Source: CAWINY01 sp963837635 (GTDB taxonomy: Bacteria > Acidobacteriota > Terriglobia > Terriglobales > Acidobacteriaceae). Taken from it: DNA of 64,000 bases. The notes beneath the pieces are model-generated. The model did no database searches, had not been told where the DNA came from, and saw only the letters and a list, made by a program, of their open reading frames with translations. This document shows, one piece after another, positions 1 to 8,776 of the stretch (the first letter of the stretch is position 1; every line of letters starts with the position of its first letter). The DNA is taken from contig CAWINY010000004.1 in assembly GCA_963837635.1 (NCBI GenBank), positions 186,001 through 250,000 on the forward strand, written 5' to 3'. The position numbers were made by a program, and so were the translations under genes.

Positions 1-345
1 GTAAGCGGTGGCATTAAAGGCACCAACGCTGTTCTGTTCGGTCTGGGAGGCGTCGCCAAGAACTATGAGGTTCGTGGCTTTGGCACGGCGGGCGTTGTTG
101 TCAAGATGCCGTTCAAGGCGAAGGTAATCCTCGGCGCTGAAGCCGATCAGCAGCCCACTCAGCTCAAGAACCTGCCTGGCGTTTCGATCCCGACGGAGCT
201 GACCTACTTCGCCCGCGTTCTGCCGCTGCCGGAAAGGCCACTCAACCTCGATTTCGCGGTGGCCCAGTTCGCCGGCAAGGTGGCACCGGGCCTCAATCTA
301 AAGGCCCGCTCACAGTTCTGTTTCGGCATCTCGTATCGCTTGTAA
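1..345 (+). CDS. C-terminal part of an unknown protein, cut by the window edge
   Basis: Frame 1 is open from the first base to the TAA at 343-345, giving the last 114 residues of a protein whose start lies outside the window. The visible part is rich in Gly, Val and Ala and alternates hydrophobic and polar residues (for example AGVVVKMPFKAKVILGAEA). It ends in FGISYRL, which would fit an outer-membrane beta-structure, but no family motif is recognisable. A stem-loop (AACCAGC/GCTGGTT, 359-379) follows 13 bases after the stop without a T-tract and may mark the transcript end. The downstream lipoprotein is in the same direction. Function unknown. Confidence 0.55.
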   Translation, partial: VSGGIKGTNAVLFGLGGVAKNYEVRGFGTAGVVVKMPFKAKVILGAEADQQPTQLKNLPGVSIPTELTYFARVLPLPERPLNLDFAVAQFAGKVAPGLNLKARSQFCFGISYRL

Positions 346-450
346 TTGCCGTGACCCCAACCAGCCCTGCGTGCTGGTTAGGATCTGAATAGGTGGCGCC
401 AGCGTCACCGCGAAGTGAAGAATAACGCGCCAACCCCGGAGGAATTAGAA

Positions 451-1851
451 ATGTTGTACGGTAAATTCACACCCCGAAAGTACTCGTTGCTGTTGATCCC
501 GATATCTATGGCGCTGGCATTTTCGCTGGTGGCTTGTGGTGGCGGTTCTACGAGTTCGACAACAAATCCGGGGACACCGACCTCCAGCGCGCTGATCAAT
601 GTCGGCGATTCTCCCTCTGACCGAATCATGGCATTCGCCATGACGATCAACTCCATCACGATGACCCGCAGCGACAATACCGCGACCACTGTTATGTCTA
701 CCCCGACGGTCGTGGAGATGACGCGCCTGATGGGCAGCATGCAGGCGCTTTCGATGCTCGGCGTCCCTCAGGGTACCTACACATCGGCAACTATCAATGC
801 AGGTTCGGCGGCAGTCAGCTTCATGAATCCGAGCCTTATGCAGAAGACAGTGTCAGTCGGAAGCAAAACGTTCACCTTTAGCTCGCCCATGACGGTTGGA
901 ACGGCCCCAGTGGTGTTCAATTTCGACATGGACGTGGCTCAGTCGGTAAGCATCGATTCGGCCGGCAACGTCACCATGACCCCGACCTATACAGCCTCAA
1001 TGGGAGCACCCGGATCAGGCAATTCGTCGGACCCGAAAAACGGCGCCATGCAGGTGGTCGGGTCAGTCGCGAGCACGTCAAGTAACAGCTTTGGGCTAGC
1101 AATGATGGAGAGTTCGCAGACGATGAATTTCGCCACCAACTCCAACACGCAATTTCCAAACATGAGCGGCATGGGGATGATGGGCAGTGGCCAGATTGTT
1201 TCCGTGGTTGCCACCATGCAGTCAGACGGCACCATGCTGGCGCAGACTGTTCAGCTCCTGATGGGCCCGGGTGGCGCGACGGCAAACGGTCTGGTGAACT
1301 CTACCACCGGGAGCCCAGCAACGCAGTTCACGCTTATTGCGCAGAACGGTACGGGCGGCGGCATGGGGTCCTTCAGCCTGGGGAATAGCGTGACCGTAAA
1401 CGCAACCGGCGCTGCTTACACCGTCGATACCGATGGTGTGGACATGAGCAATCTTCCGTTTACCTTTGACAACAGCACACTCTCGCCGGCGCAGCGCGTT
1501 GAGCCAGTCAGCAGCGGTGCGATGTCCGGCGGTGGTGGCATGATGGGAGGCGGCATGTCGAACGCCGGCACCATGAATGCCAGCGGAGTTCGCCTGGTGC
1601 AGCAAGCAATGTCCGGTGTCGTTTCCAATTATTCAGCCGGCTCGCCAGCGACGTTCACCTTAACTCTTCCCTCGGATTCGGCCTTCGCAGTGTTGACCGG
1701 CAAGACGATTATGACCGTTTACCAGCAAAGCGGAACCGAGCTGGTTGGGCTATCTTCAGTCACCAACGGCGCGCAGGTACGTGTGCGTGGCCTTCTCTTC
1801 CATAATTCCAGTGCCTATCAGATGGTCACTACCCGCATTATGGCGCCATAG
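451..1851 (+). CDS. Met-rich exported lipoprotein (DUF4382/DUF5666-like)
   Basis: A 466-aa protein. The ATG at 451 is chosen over an earlier in-frame codon because GGAGGAA lies just upstream. Residues 1-28 form a lipoprotein signal peptide ending in LVAC, so Cys29 should be lipidated and the protein anchored in the envelope. The N-terminal half (about 40-200) resembles DUF4382-type carbohydrate-binding-like folds and the middle (about 210-300) a DUF5666-like beta repeat; both assignments are from sequence feel. Met is unusually common, with clusters such as MSGMGMMGSG and GGGGMMGGGMSNAGTM. Such clusters occur in some periplasmic copper or silver binders, but a metal role here is speculation. 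An outer-membrane barrel gene follows. Confidence 0.7.
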   Translation: MLYGKFTPRKYSLLLIPISMALAFSLVACGGGSTSSTTNPGTPTSSALINVGDSPSDRIMAFAMTINSITMTRSDNTATTVMSTPTVVEMTRLMGSMQALSMLGVPQGTYTSATINAGSAAVSFMNPSLMQKTVSVGSKTFTFSSPMTVGTAPVVFNFDMDVAQSVSIDSAGNVTMTPTYTASMGAPGSGNSSDPKNGAMQVVGSVASTSSNSFGLAMMESSQTMNFATNSNTQFPNMSGMGMMGSGQIVSVVATMQSDGTMLAQTVQLLMGPGGATANGLVNSTTGSPATQFTLIAQNGTGGGMGSFSLGNSVTVNATGAAYTVDTDGVDMSNLPFTFDNSTLSPAQRVEPVSSGAMSGGGGMMGGGMSNAGTMNASGVRLVQQAMSGVVSNYSAGSPATFTLTLPSDSAFAVLTGKTIMTVYQQSGTELVGLSSVTNGAQVRVRGLLFHNSSAYQMVTTRIMAP

Positions 1852-2036
1852 GAGTAGCGAAATTGTACGTCGGGGGCTGGCGATCCCAAACCCTGCGGGT
1901 AGGGATCCCCGCACGTTTAGGTGAAGGGCGGTTCGGTGTCTGGAAGATTATCGTTTATTGATGATTTCGCCGATCACGCCGCAATTGCGAGGGACGGAGT
2001 CGGCTTAGTGTTTTCCCCAAATAGAAGGAGTTCCTC

Positions 2037-2959
2037 ATGCGTAAGATCTTTGTAATGGCAGCAGTGTTATTCGCTTTATCGGCGGAATGGCGGCACAGTC
2101 CACCTCCTCCGCGCCGGAGGTCCAGGGATACGAAAAGGGCGTCACCGCATACACCCAGTTCGGTGGCACCTCCTATTCCGGCGGCCACGTCCTCAAACTC
2201 GATTCTAGTGTAGGTTACAGCTTCAGCCCGCACTTCGGCATCGATGCAGGTGTCCCCATCTACTTCGCCGCATCCTCCGCAAGTACGCCAACTGCATCGA
2301 ACACCTCAAACAATGGCATCGGGAATCCCTACGTTGACCTGCGATGGAAATTCGACAATCCGGTCGTGAACTATCGATCGATGGTAACGGGCTACCTACC
2401 AGTCGGCGACTTCAGCACCGGACGATTCACCGCGGATTGGACCAACCATTTCGACCGGAGATTCTCACGCTTGACCCCGTTCGCCGAGGCTGGCATCGGC
2501 AACACCATCGTGGACTCCGCCTATTTTGATCGCCCGTTTACATCGCTCGGTTTCAATGCGCACGTGCAGGGCGGTGCCACCTACGACCTTGCGCGGCACT
2601 TGAGCGTTGGAGGCTCGTTCTATGCCGTCATCCCCTCCGGAGAGCAGAAACTCTACAGCCGCATTTTGCAAGGGCAGATGAATCGGGCCAACACCGCGAA
2701 TGTGACCAACGGCATGAACGCAGCTAATGGCATGAACGGGACCAACATGTCCGGGTTGGTTGGCAATTACAGCCAGATCACCGGCACGGCTGATCTGGCC
2801 CGCGACCATGGATTCTCGGGCTGGGTCGGCCTCAGCCCGAATCCGTACATCGATCTCTCATTGGGCTATACCCGCAGCACTAGCTATGACCTCAACATCG
2901 TATCGTTCAACGTCGGTGTCAATGTCGGACGCCTGTTGCGGGCAAAGACACGTCCCTGA
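2037..2959 (+). CDS. Outer-membrane beta-barrel protein with a 1-base frameshift in its signal peptide
   Basis: The ATG at 2037 has a good ribosome site (AGAAGGAG, 2023-2030) and starts a typical signal peptide (MRKIFVMAAVLFALSA), but that frame runs into unrelated sequence. The frame from 2087 encodes about 290 residues of alternating aromatic/polar beta-strands and ends in NVGRLLRAKTRP. Adding one G at GGCGGAATGG (2081-2090) would fuse the two parts into MRKIFVMAAVLFALSAGMAAQ and restore a cleavable leader. The protein would be about 307 residues, probably a small outer-membrane channel. One loop repeats NGMN motifs, echoing the Met-rich lipoprotein upstream. The shift sits in a short G run, so a read error is as likely as a real mutation. 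Confidence 0.6.
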
Positions 2960-3659
2960 TGTTTAGCATCTCGGAGTTCGGCCCTCTCCAGAAGCTCAGA
3001 GCCTGCGCAACCGGTTTCACTGCCGCAGAGGAGATGGGACTAAGTCAGACAGGTGATCGCGCGGCGAAGTACGAGGGTACCTATTTCGCCGGCTCATAGA
3101 TGATCCCGACCAGTATTTCGCGATTCAACCGTCCCCGCGCGTGCGAGGCGACTGACCTGCGCCAGCTCCGGAGCGGGCCGCTAAACTCCTCCACTGATTT
3201 ACCGACTTGTCCCTGACGGGCGATGAAGAATTCGGTGGCCGGACTATGGACTATGAACCCCTGGTGAGGGTTGCCATTCTAGGGTTTACAAACATTGCAG
3301 ACTGGGGTGATCGAGCAGGAATGGGGGGTTGAAGCACCACTGTAAGAGATTGAAAACATTCAGCACGACGACCTAGTCCCTTTTATCGCACCAGGGGGTC
3401 AGATTTCGGTTTTGCTACGTCGCTAAGTTTAAGGCTAACGGAGCTGCGATCAGGGGCAAGTGCCATAAATCAAATAGGGCTTACAGAAAGGGTTTACATT
3501 CCCTGGCACTCCCGCTCACAATCAGGCAGTGACTTCTCCGAAGGCGGTTTCATGGACCTAGCCTACTTATCGGAAGCAGGGAGTGCCAACGAATTGGAAG
3601 TAAGGCTTGTCCCCAATGAGATCAGCTAGATTCCTCTCAATTTACCGACAGCAACCTGC
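2960..3659. other. 700-bp non-coding stretch holding repeat copy A
   Basis: No convincing gene is visible on either strand. It holds the left copy of the long direct repeat (3187-3401), and a 38-bp segment at 3514-3551 (starting GCTCACAATC) that recurs with a few changes at 20003-20041 upstream of the TPM gene. The rest looks like eroded mobile DNA. It separates the plus-strand lipoprotein/barrel pair from the 3' end of the minus-strand cytochrome operon. Confidence 0.5.
3187..3401. repeat. Long direct repeat, copy A (element end with core ACCAGGGGGTC)
   Basis: About 200 bp here align with 17030-17229 in the same orientation, roughly 80-85% identical by eye, with shared blocks such as GTCCCTGACGGGCG, GAGCAGGAATG and TTGAAGCACCACTGTAAGAG. 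Both copies contain an inverted pair, GAACCCCTGG (3255-3264) and CCAGGGGGTC (3391-3400). The same pair stands close together as a hairpin at 17300-17326. The left part resembles the attachment arm of an integrative element. Copy A lacks the tRNA half found at the end of copy B. Confidence 0.7.
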
Positions 3660-5120
3660 CTAACAGCAGTGGCGCGATTCCGCCGCCAAGGCTTTCTCCA
3701 CAATCTCAATGCCCATCTTTCGCAGAAACTCGTTGGGAGATTCTCCCCCGATCAACACGAACACGAAGTCGTTCTTCAGATCAGATTCGATTTCTCCCGT
3801 ACGAATGGCGACCGTCTCGGTGGTAATGCGTTCGACGCGTGAGTTGAACAGCACCCGGATGCGTCCGCCCTCGACCGCCTGCTCCAGTTGCGCGCGGTTG
3901 CGTTCGCGGGCGCGGTGAAACGAATCGCCGCGATAGCAGAGGGTCACGCGATTCGTGCCGGAGCGGCTGAGCGCCAAGGCGGCCTCGATGGCGGAGTCGC
4001 CGCCTCCGGCCACCAAAACATCTTTTCCTTCGTAACTCTCGGCTTCGATCAGCCGGTACGACACTTTAGGAAGGTCTTCGCCGGGGACGCCCAGTTTACG
4101 AGGCGAACCCCGTTTCCCTAGCGCGAGCACCACGTAGCGGGCGTGATAGTCGCCCTTCGCCGTCCGCACGTGGAACCCCGTGGAGCGACGCTGCACCGAT
4201 TCCACTTTTTCGTTCGTATTGATGGTGACGCCCGTGTTGGAGATGATTGTCTCCCATACGGCGAGCAAGGCTTCCTTGGTACCGTCCCCCACGTACAGAG
4301 CGCCGTACAACGGAATCTCCAGCGGTTCCGCCATCAGAAATTTCTGGCGGGGATAATTCCGGATGGTGGAAGCAATCTCGCCCTGCTCCAAGGTGACATA
4401 GCGCAATCCATACTGGAGCGCGCTCAGCGAAGCACTTAACCCGGCGGGGCCAGCACCGACGATGGCCACATCATAGAGATCGCCGTCCGGTTGTTCCGTC
4501 TTCTGTCGGATGCGATCGCGCAGGTGGTCGATGACGATCTTGCCTTCATTGATCGCAGTTTTGATCAATCCCATCCCCGAGAGTTCCCCGACAATGAAGA
4601 CACCAGGTACGTTGGTCTCGAAATCCGCTTTGACCAAGGGCACGCGCATGGTCTGCAGTACGCCGTCATAGGAGAGCGTGATGGCTTGCGTGGGGCAGAC
4701 CTCGGCGCACTTTGCGTGACCGGTGCAGCGCTCGGGGTGAGCGAGAATGGCTTTGCCCGCGCTCATCTCCAGGGTGCCGGTCTCGGGGCACTCGTGCACA
4801 CAACTGCCACAGCCAATGCACAGCGATGCGTTGATCACCGGCTTGGCTATTCCGGATTGACTGGCTGACGTAGTTGCAGACGCGGTGCTTGCCAGGTGCA
4901 CGGTCCACATGGCAAGAGCCGCGCCGCAGAACGGGCAGAAGGCCGAGCCTTGCTCAATTGGCCTGACACATCGCGGACAAGGGCGTTTTGGCTTTGCGGA
5001 ATCCTGCGGTTTGGCAGCAACCGGGCGGGCCGGCTTCGGCGCGGTCAGCTCTTTCAAGTATTTCCGGACAAAGAACAGCGTAACCGTGGCGGCAATCAGA
5101 AATGCAAACAAGGTTTCCAT
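3660..5120 (-). CDS. Membrane-anchored ferredoxin/FAD-NAD(P) oxidoreductase, last gene of the cytochrome operon
   Basis: 486 aa. Residues 1-18 are a membrane anchor; 48-65 a zinc-ribbon (C48, C51, C62, C65); 101-145 a two-cluster ferredoxin domain; about 213 onward a thioredoxin-reductase-like flavoprotein with the FAD motif GAGPAGLS and the NAD(P) motif AGGGDSAIEAA. The first 4Fe-4S set is complete (CIGCGSCVHECP). The second reads CTGHAKCAEVCP, with His135 where the second Cys is expected. The likely role is electron exchange between NAD(P)H and the membrane/periplasmic heme chain encoded upstream. It starts 6 bases after the cytochrome-b-like gene, so the two are surely co-transcribed. The direction of electron flow cannot be read from sequence. 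Confidence 0.85.
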   Translation of the reverse strand: METLFAFLIAATVTLFFVRKYLKELTAPKPARPVAAKPQDSAKPKRPCPRCVRPIEQGSAFCPFCGAALAMWTVHLASTASATTSASQSGIAKPVINASLCIGCGSCVHECPETGTLEMSAGKAILAHPERCTGHAKCAEVCPTQAITLSYDGVLQTMRVPLVKADFETNVPGVFIVGELSGMGLIKTAINEGKIVIDHLRDRIRQKTEQPDGDLYDVAIVGAGPAGLSASLSALQYGLRYVTLEQGEIASTIRNYPRQKFLMAEPLEIPLYGALYVGDGTKEALLAVWETIISNTGVTINTNEKVESVQRRSTGFHVRTAKGDYHARYVVLALGKRGSPRKLGVPGEDLPKVSYRLIEAESYEGKDVLVAGGGDSAIEAALALSRSGTNRVTLCYRGDSFHRARERNRAQLEQAVEGGRIRVLFNSRVERITTETVAIRTGEIESDLKNDFVFVLIGGESPNEFLRKMGIEIVEKALAAESRHCC

Positions 5121-5126
5121 AGTCCA

Positions 5127-6080
5127 TCACACAAAGCCGAGCATAATTACGACGACAATATGCATCAGCGCGAGCACCGCGAACGAATAGCTGAAGGGCC
5201 GGTGGATGACGTGCCACAAATGAAACACCTGCTGCGTCCGCGCCAGGAATGCGATGCGCTTGGATAGGGAGGACTTGCGCCGCACCGTCGCTAGGATTCG
5301 CTCCAACTCCGCATCGTGAGCATGGCGCAGGCCCCCAAATGACAACAGTCGCTGCTTGCGGTTCAGGGCGCGGGCGCGCAGCCGGGCGATGCGAAAAGGA
5401 CGCGCCGCATCCAGCGCGAACATCAGCAGCAGCGCACGAAAGACCGGCATCTGTCGGGCTTCCTGCGGACTCGGCATGCGCAGGATAGGGGCGAAGTCCT
5501 CGGCGGTGAAGCGGGTCTGGGAGAACAGCTCATTGGTAAGCGTGTCCTCCATCGATTGCAACTCTTTGAGCGAAAGTTCAGCGGAGTTCAGCGAGCGCGG
5601 AATCTGCGCGTACATGTAGCGGCCCACCACACCGCTGAGGGCCACAGCGCTCATGATCCAGAAGGCCATGCCGGCCAGGCCGTGGAACTTGAATGAGGAG
5701 TGGAAGGCAATCACGACCGGCGCGGTGAGTCCCGCGACCACGTGGAAATCGAGCCAGTGCCGTGCCCTCCCGCGCTTAGCCAGCCATGAAACTTTCTTGC
5801 GCAACGGATAAAGAAAGATGATCAGGAAGAGCGCGAAGCCCAGGATGCCAAGGTTGATGCCGATGCGGCCGCTAGGCTTCAGCAACGGGTACTTTGGGGA
5901 AAACGGACGGTCGGCGGCGCTGAGCCAGTAGTAATCGCCGCCGTACACCGCCAGAACGAGAATCAGCAACACCGCCGCGGCACTCACCAGGTACAGACGC
6001 ACGCGATGCCTACGCTCCTCGCGGGCGGCAATTTCGGCCGCATTCGCAGTCGCAGTCGTAAGAGTAAGAATGGCGCTCAT
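5127..6080 (-). CDS. Cytochrome-b-like integral membrane protein
   Basis: 317 aa from the ATG at 6080, which overlaps the preceding gene's stop as ATGA; an upstream in-frame codon is ignored. Hydrophobic helices lie near residues 25-45, 70-90, 110-150 and 290-315. Histidines sit in membrane positions typical of b-heme ligation: HWLDFH, AFHSSFKFHG and, at the C-terminus, FHLWHVIHRPFS followed by LMHIVV. A long soluble loop separates the helix groups. No exact family match is recognised; ferric-reductase or b561-like folds are the closest in pattern. Placed between the exported components and the ferredoxin/FAD protein, it would be the inner-membrane step of the conduit. Confidence 0.65.
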   Translation of the reverse strand: MSAILTLTTATANAAEIAAREERRHRVRLYLVSAAAVLLILVLAVYGGDYYWLSAADRPFSPKYPLLKPSGRIGINLGILGFALFLIIFLYPLRKKVSWLAKRGRARHWLDFHVVAGLTAPVVIAFHSSFKFHGLAGMAFWIMSAVALSGVVGRYMYAQIPRSLNSAELSLKELQSMEDTLTNELFSQTRFTAEDFAPILRMPSPQEARQMPVFRALLLMFALDAARPFRIARLRARALNRKQRLLSFGGLRHAHDAELERILATVRRKSSLSKRIAFLARTQQVFHLWHVIHRPFSYSFAVLALMHIVVVIMLGFV

Positions 6081-6943
6081 TGGGGTTTTGGCTTGTCCAC
6101 GCTTTGCTGCGTTTCCACCAGGAAACGCTGGTAGTTGCTGAAGGTGTGCACGTTGCACCAGTGCTGCCGCAGGCTTTCGACATCGATGGTCGCGGTGTCA
6201 GGAAAGCGATATGTCTCGGTCCATCCAGGCAGCTTGACCGGCGCAAAATCAACCTGGGCGTGCAACGAACGCAGGCCGACATCCCGCATGTCGTTCGCCA
6301 GGGTGAGCTCGATCCGCGTGATGCCGGCGTCCGCGGGATCGATCCATGCCGTGCCGGTGAGTTCCAGCGGATATTCACGGCCGCGGACGGCAAGCGCCGC
6401 GGGGCTGCGCGTACCAGGAATATGGGTAAAGTGAACACGCAAGCGAGTTTCGCCATCGACCGTCTCTGCCGGCTCCGGCTCAAAGCGGAAGCTGTCGCGA
6501 TAGTAAGGATGAAAGATCAGGAACAGGGTTGAGAATCCGTTGCTGATCAGCATGGGTACGTTCCTCGCGTCCGATGTGCGAGCCGCGGTCTGTTTCAGCT
6601 TGGTATGGCGTTTCTCCTGTTCGTGCTGCTCAAGACGCGATTCGTTCAACAGAAGGTCGTCCTGCGTGCCTTCCAGGAGGACAAAGTAGTCGTATACGGC
6701 GCTCTCGGAGTACTCGACGTGATTGCTCGCATTCAACTTCGTCAGTTGCACGCGCTCAGTGCACCTTACATTGGAGAAGACCTCAAGAGAGCCGCTGACC
6801 TCGCGCGCGGTGCGATCAAGAATCTTGGAACCTTCGTCAGCTCCAACGGGCGCCGGATGCGCATTGGGAGCCCCGGCGATCTGGGCCCGCGTGGGCATGG
6901 CGGCCAATAGCACTAGCAGCGCAAGCAGTTTACGGTTTTGCAA
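6077..6943 (-). CDS. Exported protein of unknown function in the cytochrome operon
   Basis: 288 aa. The start is taken as the TTG at 6943 because AAGGAGG stands 6 bases upstream and the next residues form a clean signal peptide (LQNRKLLALLVLLAAMPTRAQ). It overlaps the end of the barrel gene by 14 bp. The mature part has charged linkers and a beta-rich C-terminal half with phrases such as GTAWIDPADAGITRIEL and KLPGWTETYRFP, the style of periplasmic beta-sheet proteins in the LolA-like group; this is a resemblance only. Being embedded in the operon, it could assist assembly of the barrel or cytochromes. Confidence 0.6.
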   Translation of the reverse strand: MQNRKLLALLVLLAAMPTRAQIAGAPNAHPAPVGADEGSKILDRTAREVSGSLEVFSNVRCTERVQLTKLNASNHVEYSESAVYDYFVLLEGTQDDLLLNESRLEQHEQEKRHTKLKQTAARTSDARNVPMLISNGFSTLFLIFHPYYRDSFRFEPEPAETVDGETRLRVHFTHIPGTRSPAALAVRGREYPLELTGTAWIDPADAGITRIELTLANDMRDVGLRSLHAQVDFAPVKLPGWTETYRFPDTATIDVESLRQHWCNVHTFSNYQRFLVETQQSVDKPKPQ

Positions 6944-8765
6944 TCGCCGCCTCCTTGTGGTGTTCGCGGTTGTCAAAGCGATAGCCGAGCGTGGTGTACC
7001 ACTGGTTGTAGTCCCGCGACCCGCCACGTTCGAGCGTCAATCCGCCTTCCACGAAAAGGCGCGTTCCCACGTTCATCTCCAGCGACGTGTTCAGGAAATG
7101 CGACCTGCCCGTTGCCGCAAACGGGGACACAAAGCCTTCCGTTCCCGCCTGCACCTCCCAGCGCAACTGATCGTGGAAATATCGAGAGAGAGACAGCGCG
7201 CGATAGGAACCCTGCGCGAAGGCGCTGTCAAACTTGGAGTAGCGTACGTCGGCGCGTATGCCGGTGAACCAGACCTTATTGATAGTGGCGCCGAAGAGGG
7301 TGTTCCACGAACTCTTGGCATCGTTGCTGGCGCTGCTGCGTCCGAGATCTGTGTACAAAGTGATCCCATCGGCAAAATGAGTGAAGTTGGGCAGTTCATA
7401 ACGAACTCCACCGCTCACGCCTTGGAATAGGTACTTATCCAGAAGGCCGGTGCCGATCAGTTGCGGGTCGTAGGTGGGGACATCGCGGAAGTAAGTATGG
7501 TTCAGGTCGAAAGAAAGCTTCGAGTAAGGCGAGTAACGAACGGTAAGAAAGCTGGCGCTGATGCCAGGGCCCACGGAGGGCATGTTCGGTCCCGTGCGTG
7601 GCGCGTCCACTTGGAATGAATGGTAGATAGAAAAGTTGCGCTGGTACTCGATTGCGTTTTCCGTGAAGACGAACGGACGATCAATGGTCCAACCCACAGT
7701 GCTGATTCCGAAGCCGGCTGTGCTGCTGTATTTCAGCGCCTCGTAATCGCCGCCATCGAAGTTCACAAAGGTGCCTGCCAGCCGGCGATTCGGGTTGTAG
7801 CTCCAGGAGGTGGGGTCCGGTGTCGAGCCGGCGAAAATGCCCGCCGTAGTTCCCTGCGCGATGCGCCGGCCGAAATATCCCCCGTCGATCGTGTCCAGGC
7901 TCGGCGCCCAGGGCAGGTACATGCGTCCAAAACCCGCAACCCAGGCTGAGTTTGGATTCGCATACGTCATGCTGAGGTGATACGTGCGGTTCATCAAGTC
8001 CTGAATGGTGGTCTGGGAGGAAGAGCTTTGCGAACTGAAGCGCCCTCGCCAGTAGCCGCTCAGGTTCCAATTGGTGCCGTTGACGCGCGTAATGTCGGTC
8101 CGTATCACGAAGCCGATTTGGTTGGAACTCGTTGGAAATGGGCCGGGAGTGGTGATCCCGCTGTAATCAATGCCGAAGCGTCCTCGCGCCCGATTCACTT
8201 CCGGAGAAGGCGGGCGGGGGATAGTGTCGCGCACCTCCTCGTCGAGCGGGTCGCCTTCGGTAAAGCTGACGATCACAGGATACTGGCGGCTGCTGCCCAA
8301 CGCGTGCTCCTGCACCATTCGTTCCGCCTCATCCTGCGGGAGAGAAGCGACATCTCCTACGACGATGGCGCGGTGGCTCGATTCCACTTCGCACACCGCC
8401 GATGTTTCCGCGCTGGACACGACCTTCAGCTCGGCAACGATTCCGTTGGCGCTATCCTCCGCGTTCGCGGCCGCATCCTGCACGGTCGCGGCATTGCCTG
8501 CATGAGGGCTGCCTTTCGCCACGGCGGAGGGCGACACGCGAATCACCAGCTTGGTTCCCTCGGCCAGCCCGGCATGGCGTCCACCGTCCACATACACGCC
8601 ACCCTCGGCCACGTAAATCACTTTGAAGCTCGTTTGCAGCGACTGATGCAGCGACTGCACGGCCGATGCGTCGGGATTTTCCATCGCCAACGAACCCTTC
8701 GGACGATCCTGTGCCCACACGAGTAGCGAGCAAGCAAGAAACATTCCCAGATTGCGCCCGCGCAT
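6930..8765 (-). CDS. Large outer-membrane beta-barrel, candidate porin of a porin-cytochrome conduit
   Basis: 611 aa with a signal peptide (MRGRNLGMFLACSLLVWA). Residues about 45-150 form a small soluble beta domain (YVAEGGVYVDGGRHAGLAEG and the related segment ending GDVASL), like the FlgT-C-type domain often placed before barrels. From about 195 to the end the pattern is long amphipathic strands with aromatic girdles (WNLSGYWRGRF, GGVRYELPNF), consistent with 20 or more transmembrane strands. It begins 11 bases after the 13-heme cytochrome gene. In known porin-cytochrome complexes a barrel of this size sheathes a multiheme cytochrome to pass electrons through the outer membrane; applying that here is inference from context. 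Confidence 0.75.
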   Translation of the reverse strand: MRGRNLGMFLACSLLVWAQDRPKGSLAMENPDASAVQSLHQSLQTSFKVIYVAEGGVYVDGGRHAGLAEGTKLVIRVSPSAVAKGSPHAGNAATVQDAAANAEDSANGIVAELKVVSSAETSAVCEVESSHRAIVVGDVASLPQDEAERMVQEHALGSSRQYPVIVSFTEGDPLDEEVRDTIPRPPSPEVNRARGRFGIDYSGITTPGPFPTSSNQIGFVIRTDITRVNGTNWNLSGYWRGRFSSQSSSSQTTIQDLMNRTYHLSMTYANPNSAWVAGFGRMYLPWAPSLDTIDGGYFGRRIAQGTTAGIFAGSTPDPTSWSYNPNRRLAGTFVNFDGGDYEALKYSSTAGFGISTVGWTIDRPFVFTENAIEYQRNFSIYHSFQVDAPRTGPNMPSVGPGISASFLTVRYSPYSKLSFDLNHTYFRDVPTYDPQLIGTGLLDKYLFQGVSGGVRYELPNFTHFADGITLYTDLGRSSASNDAKSSWNTLFGATINKVWFTGIRADVRYSKFDSAFAQGSYRALSLSRYFHDQLRWEVQAGTEGFVSPFAATGRSHFLNTSLEMNVGTRLFVEGGLTLERGGSRDYNQWYTTLGYRFDNREHHKEAAIAKP

Positions 8766-8776
8766 ATCTAGTCTCC

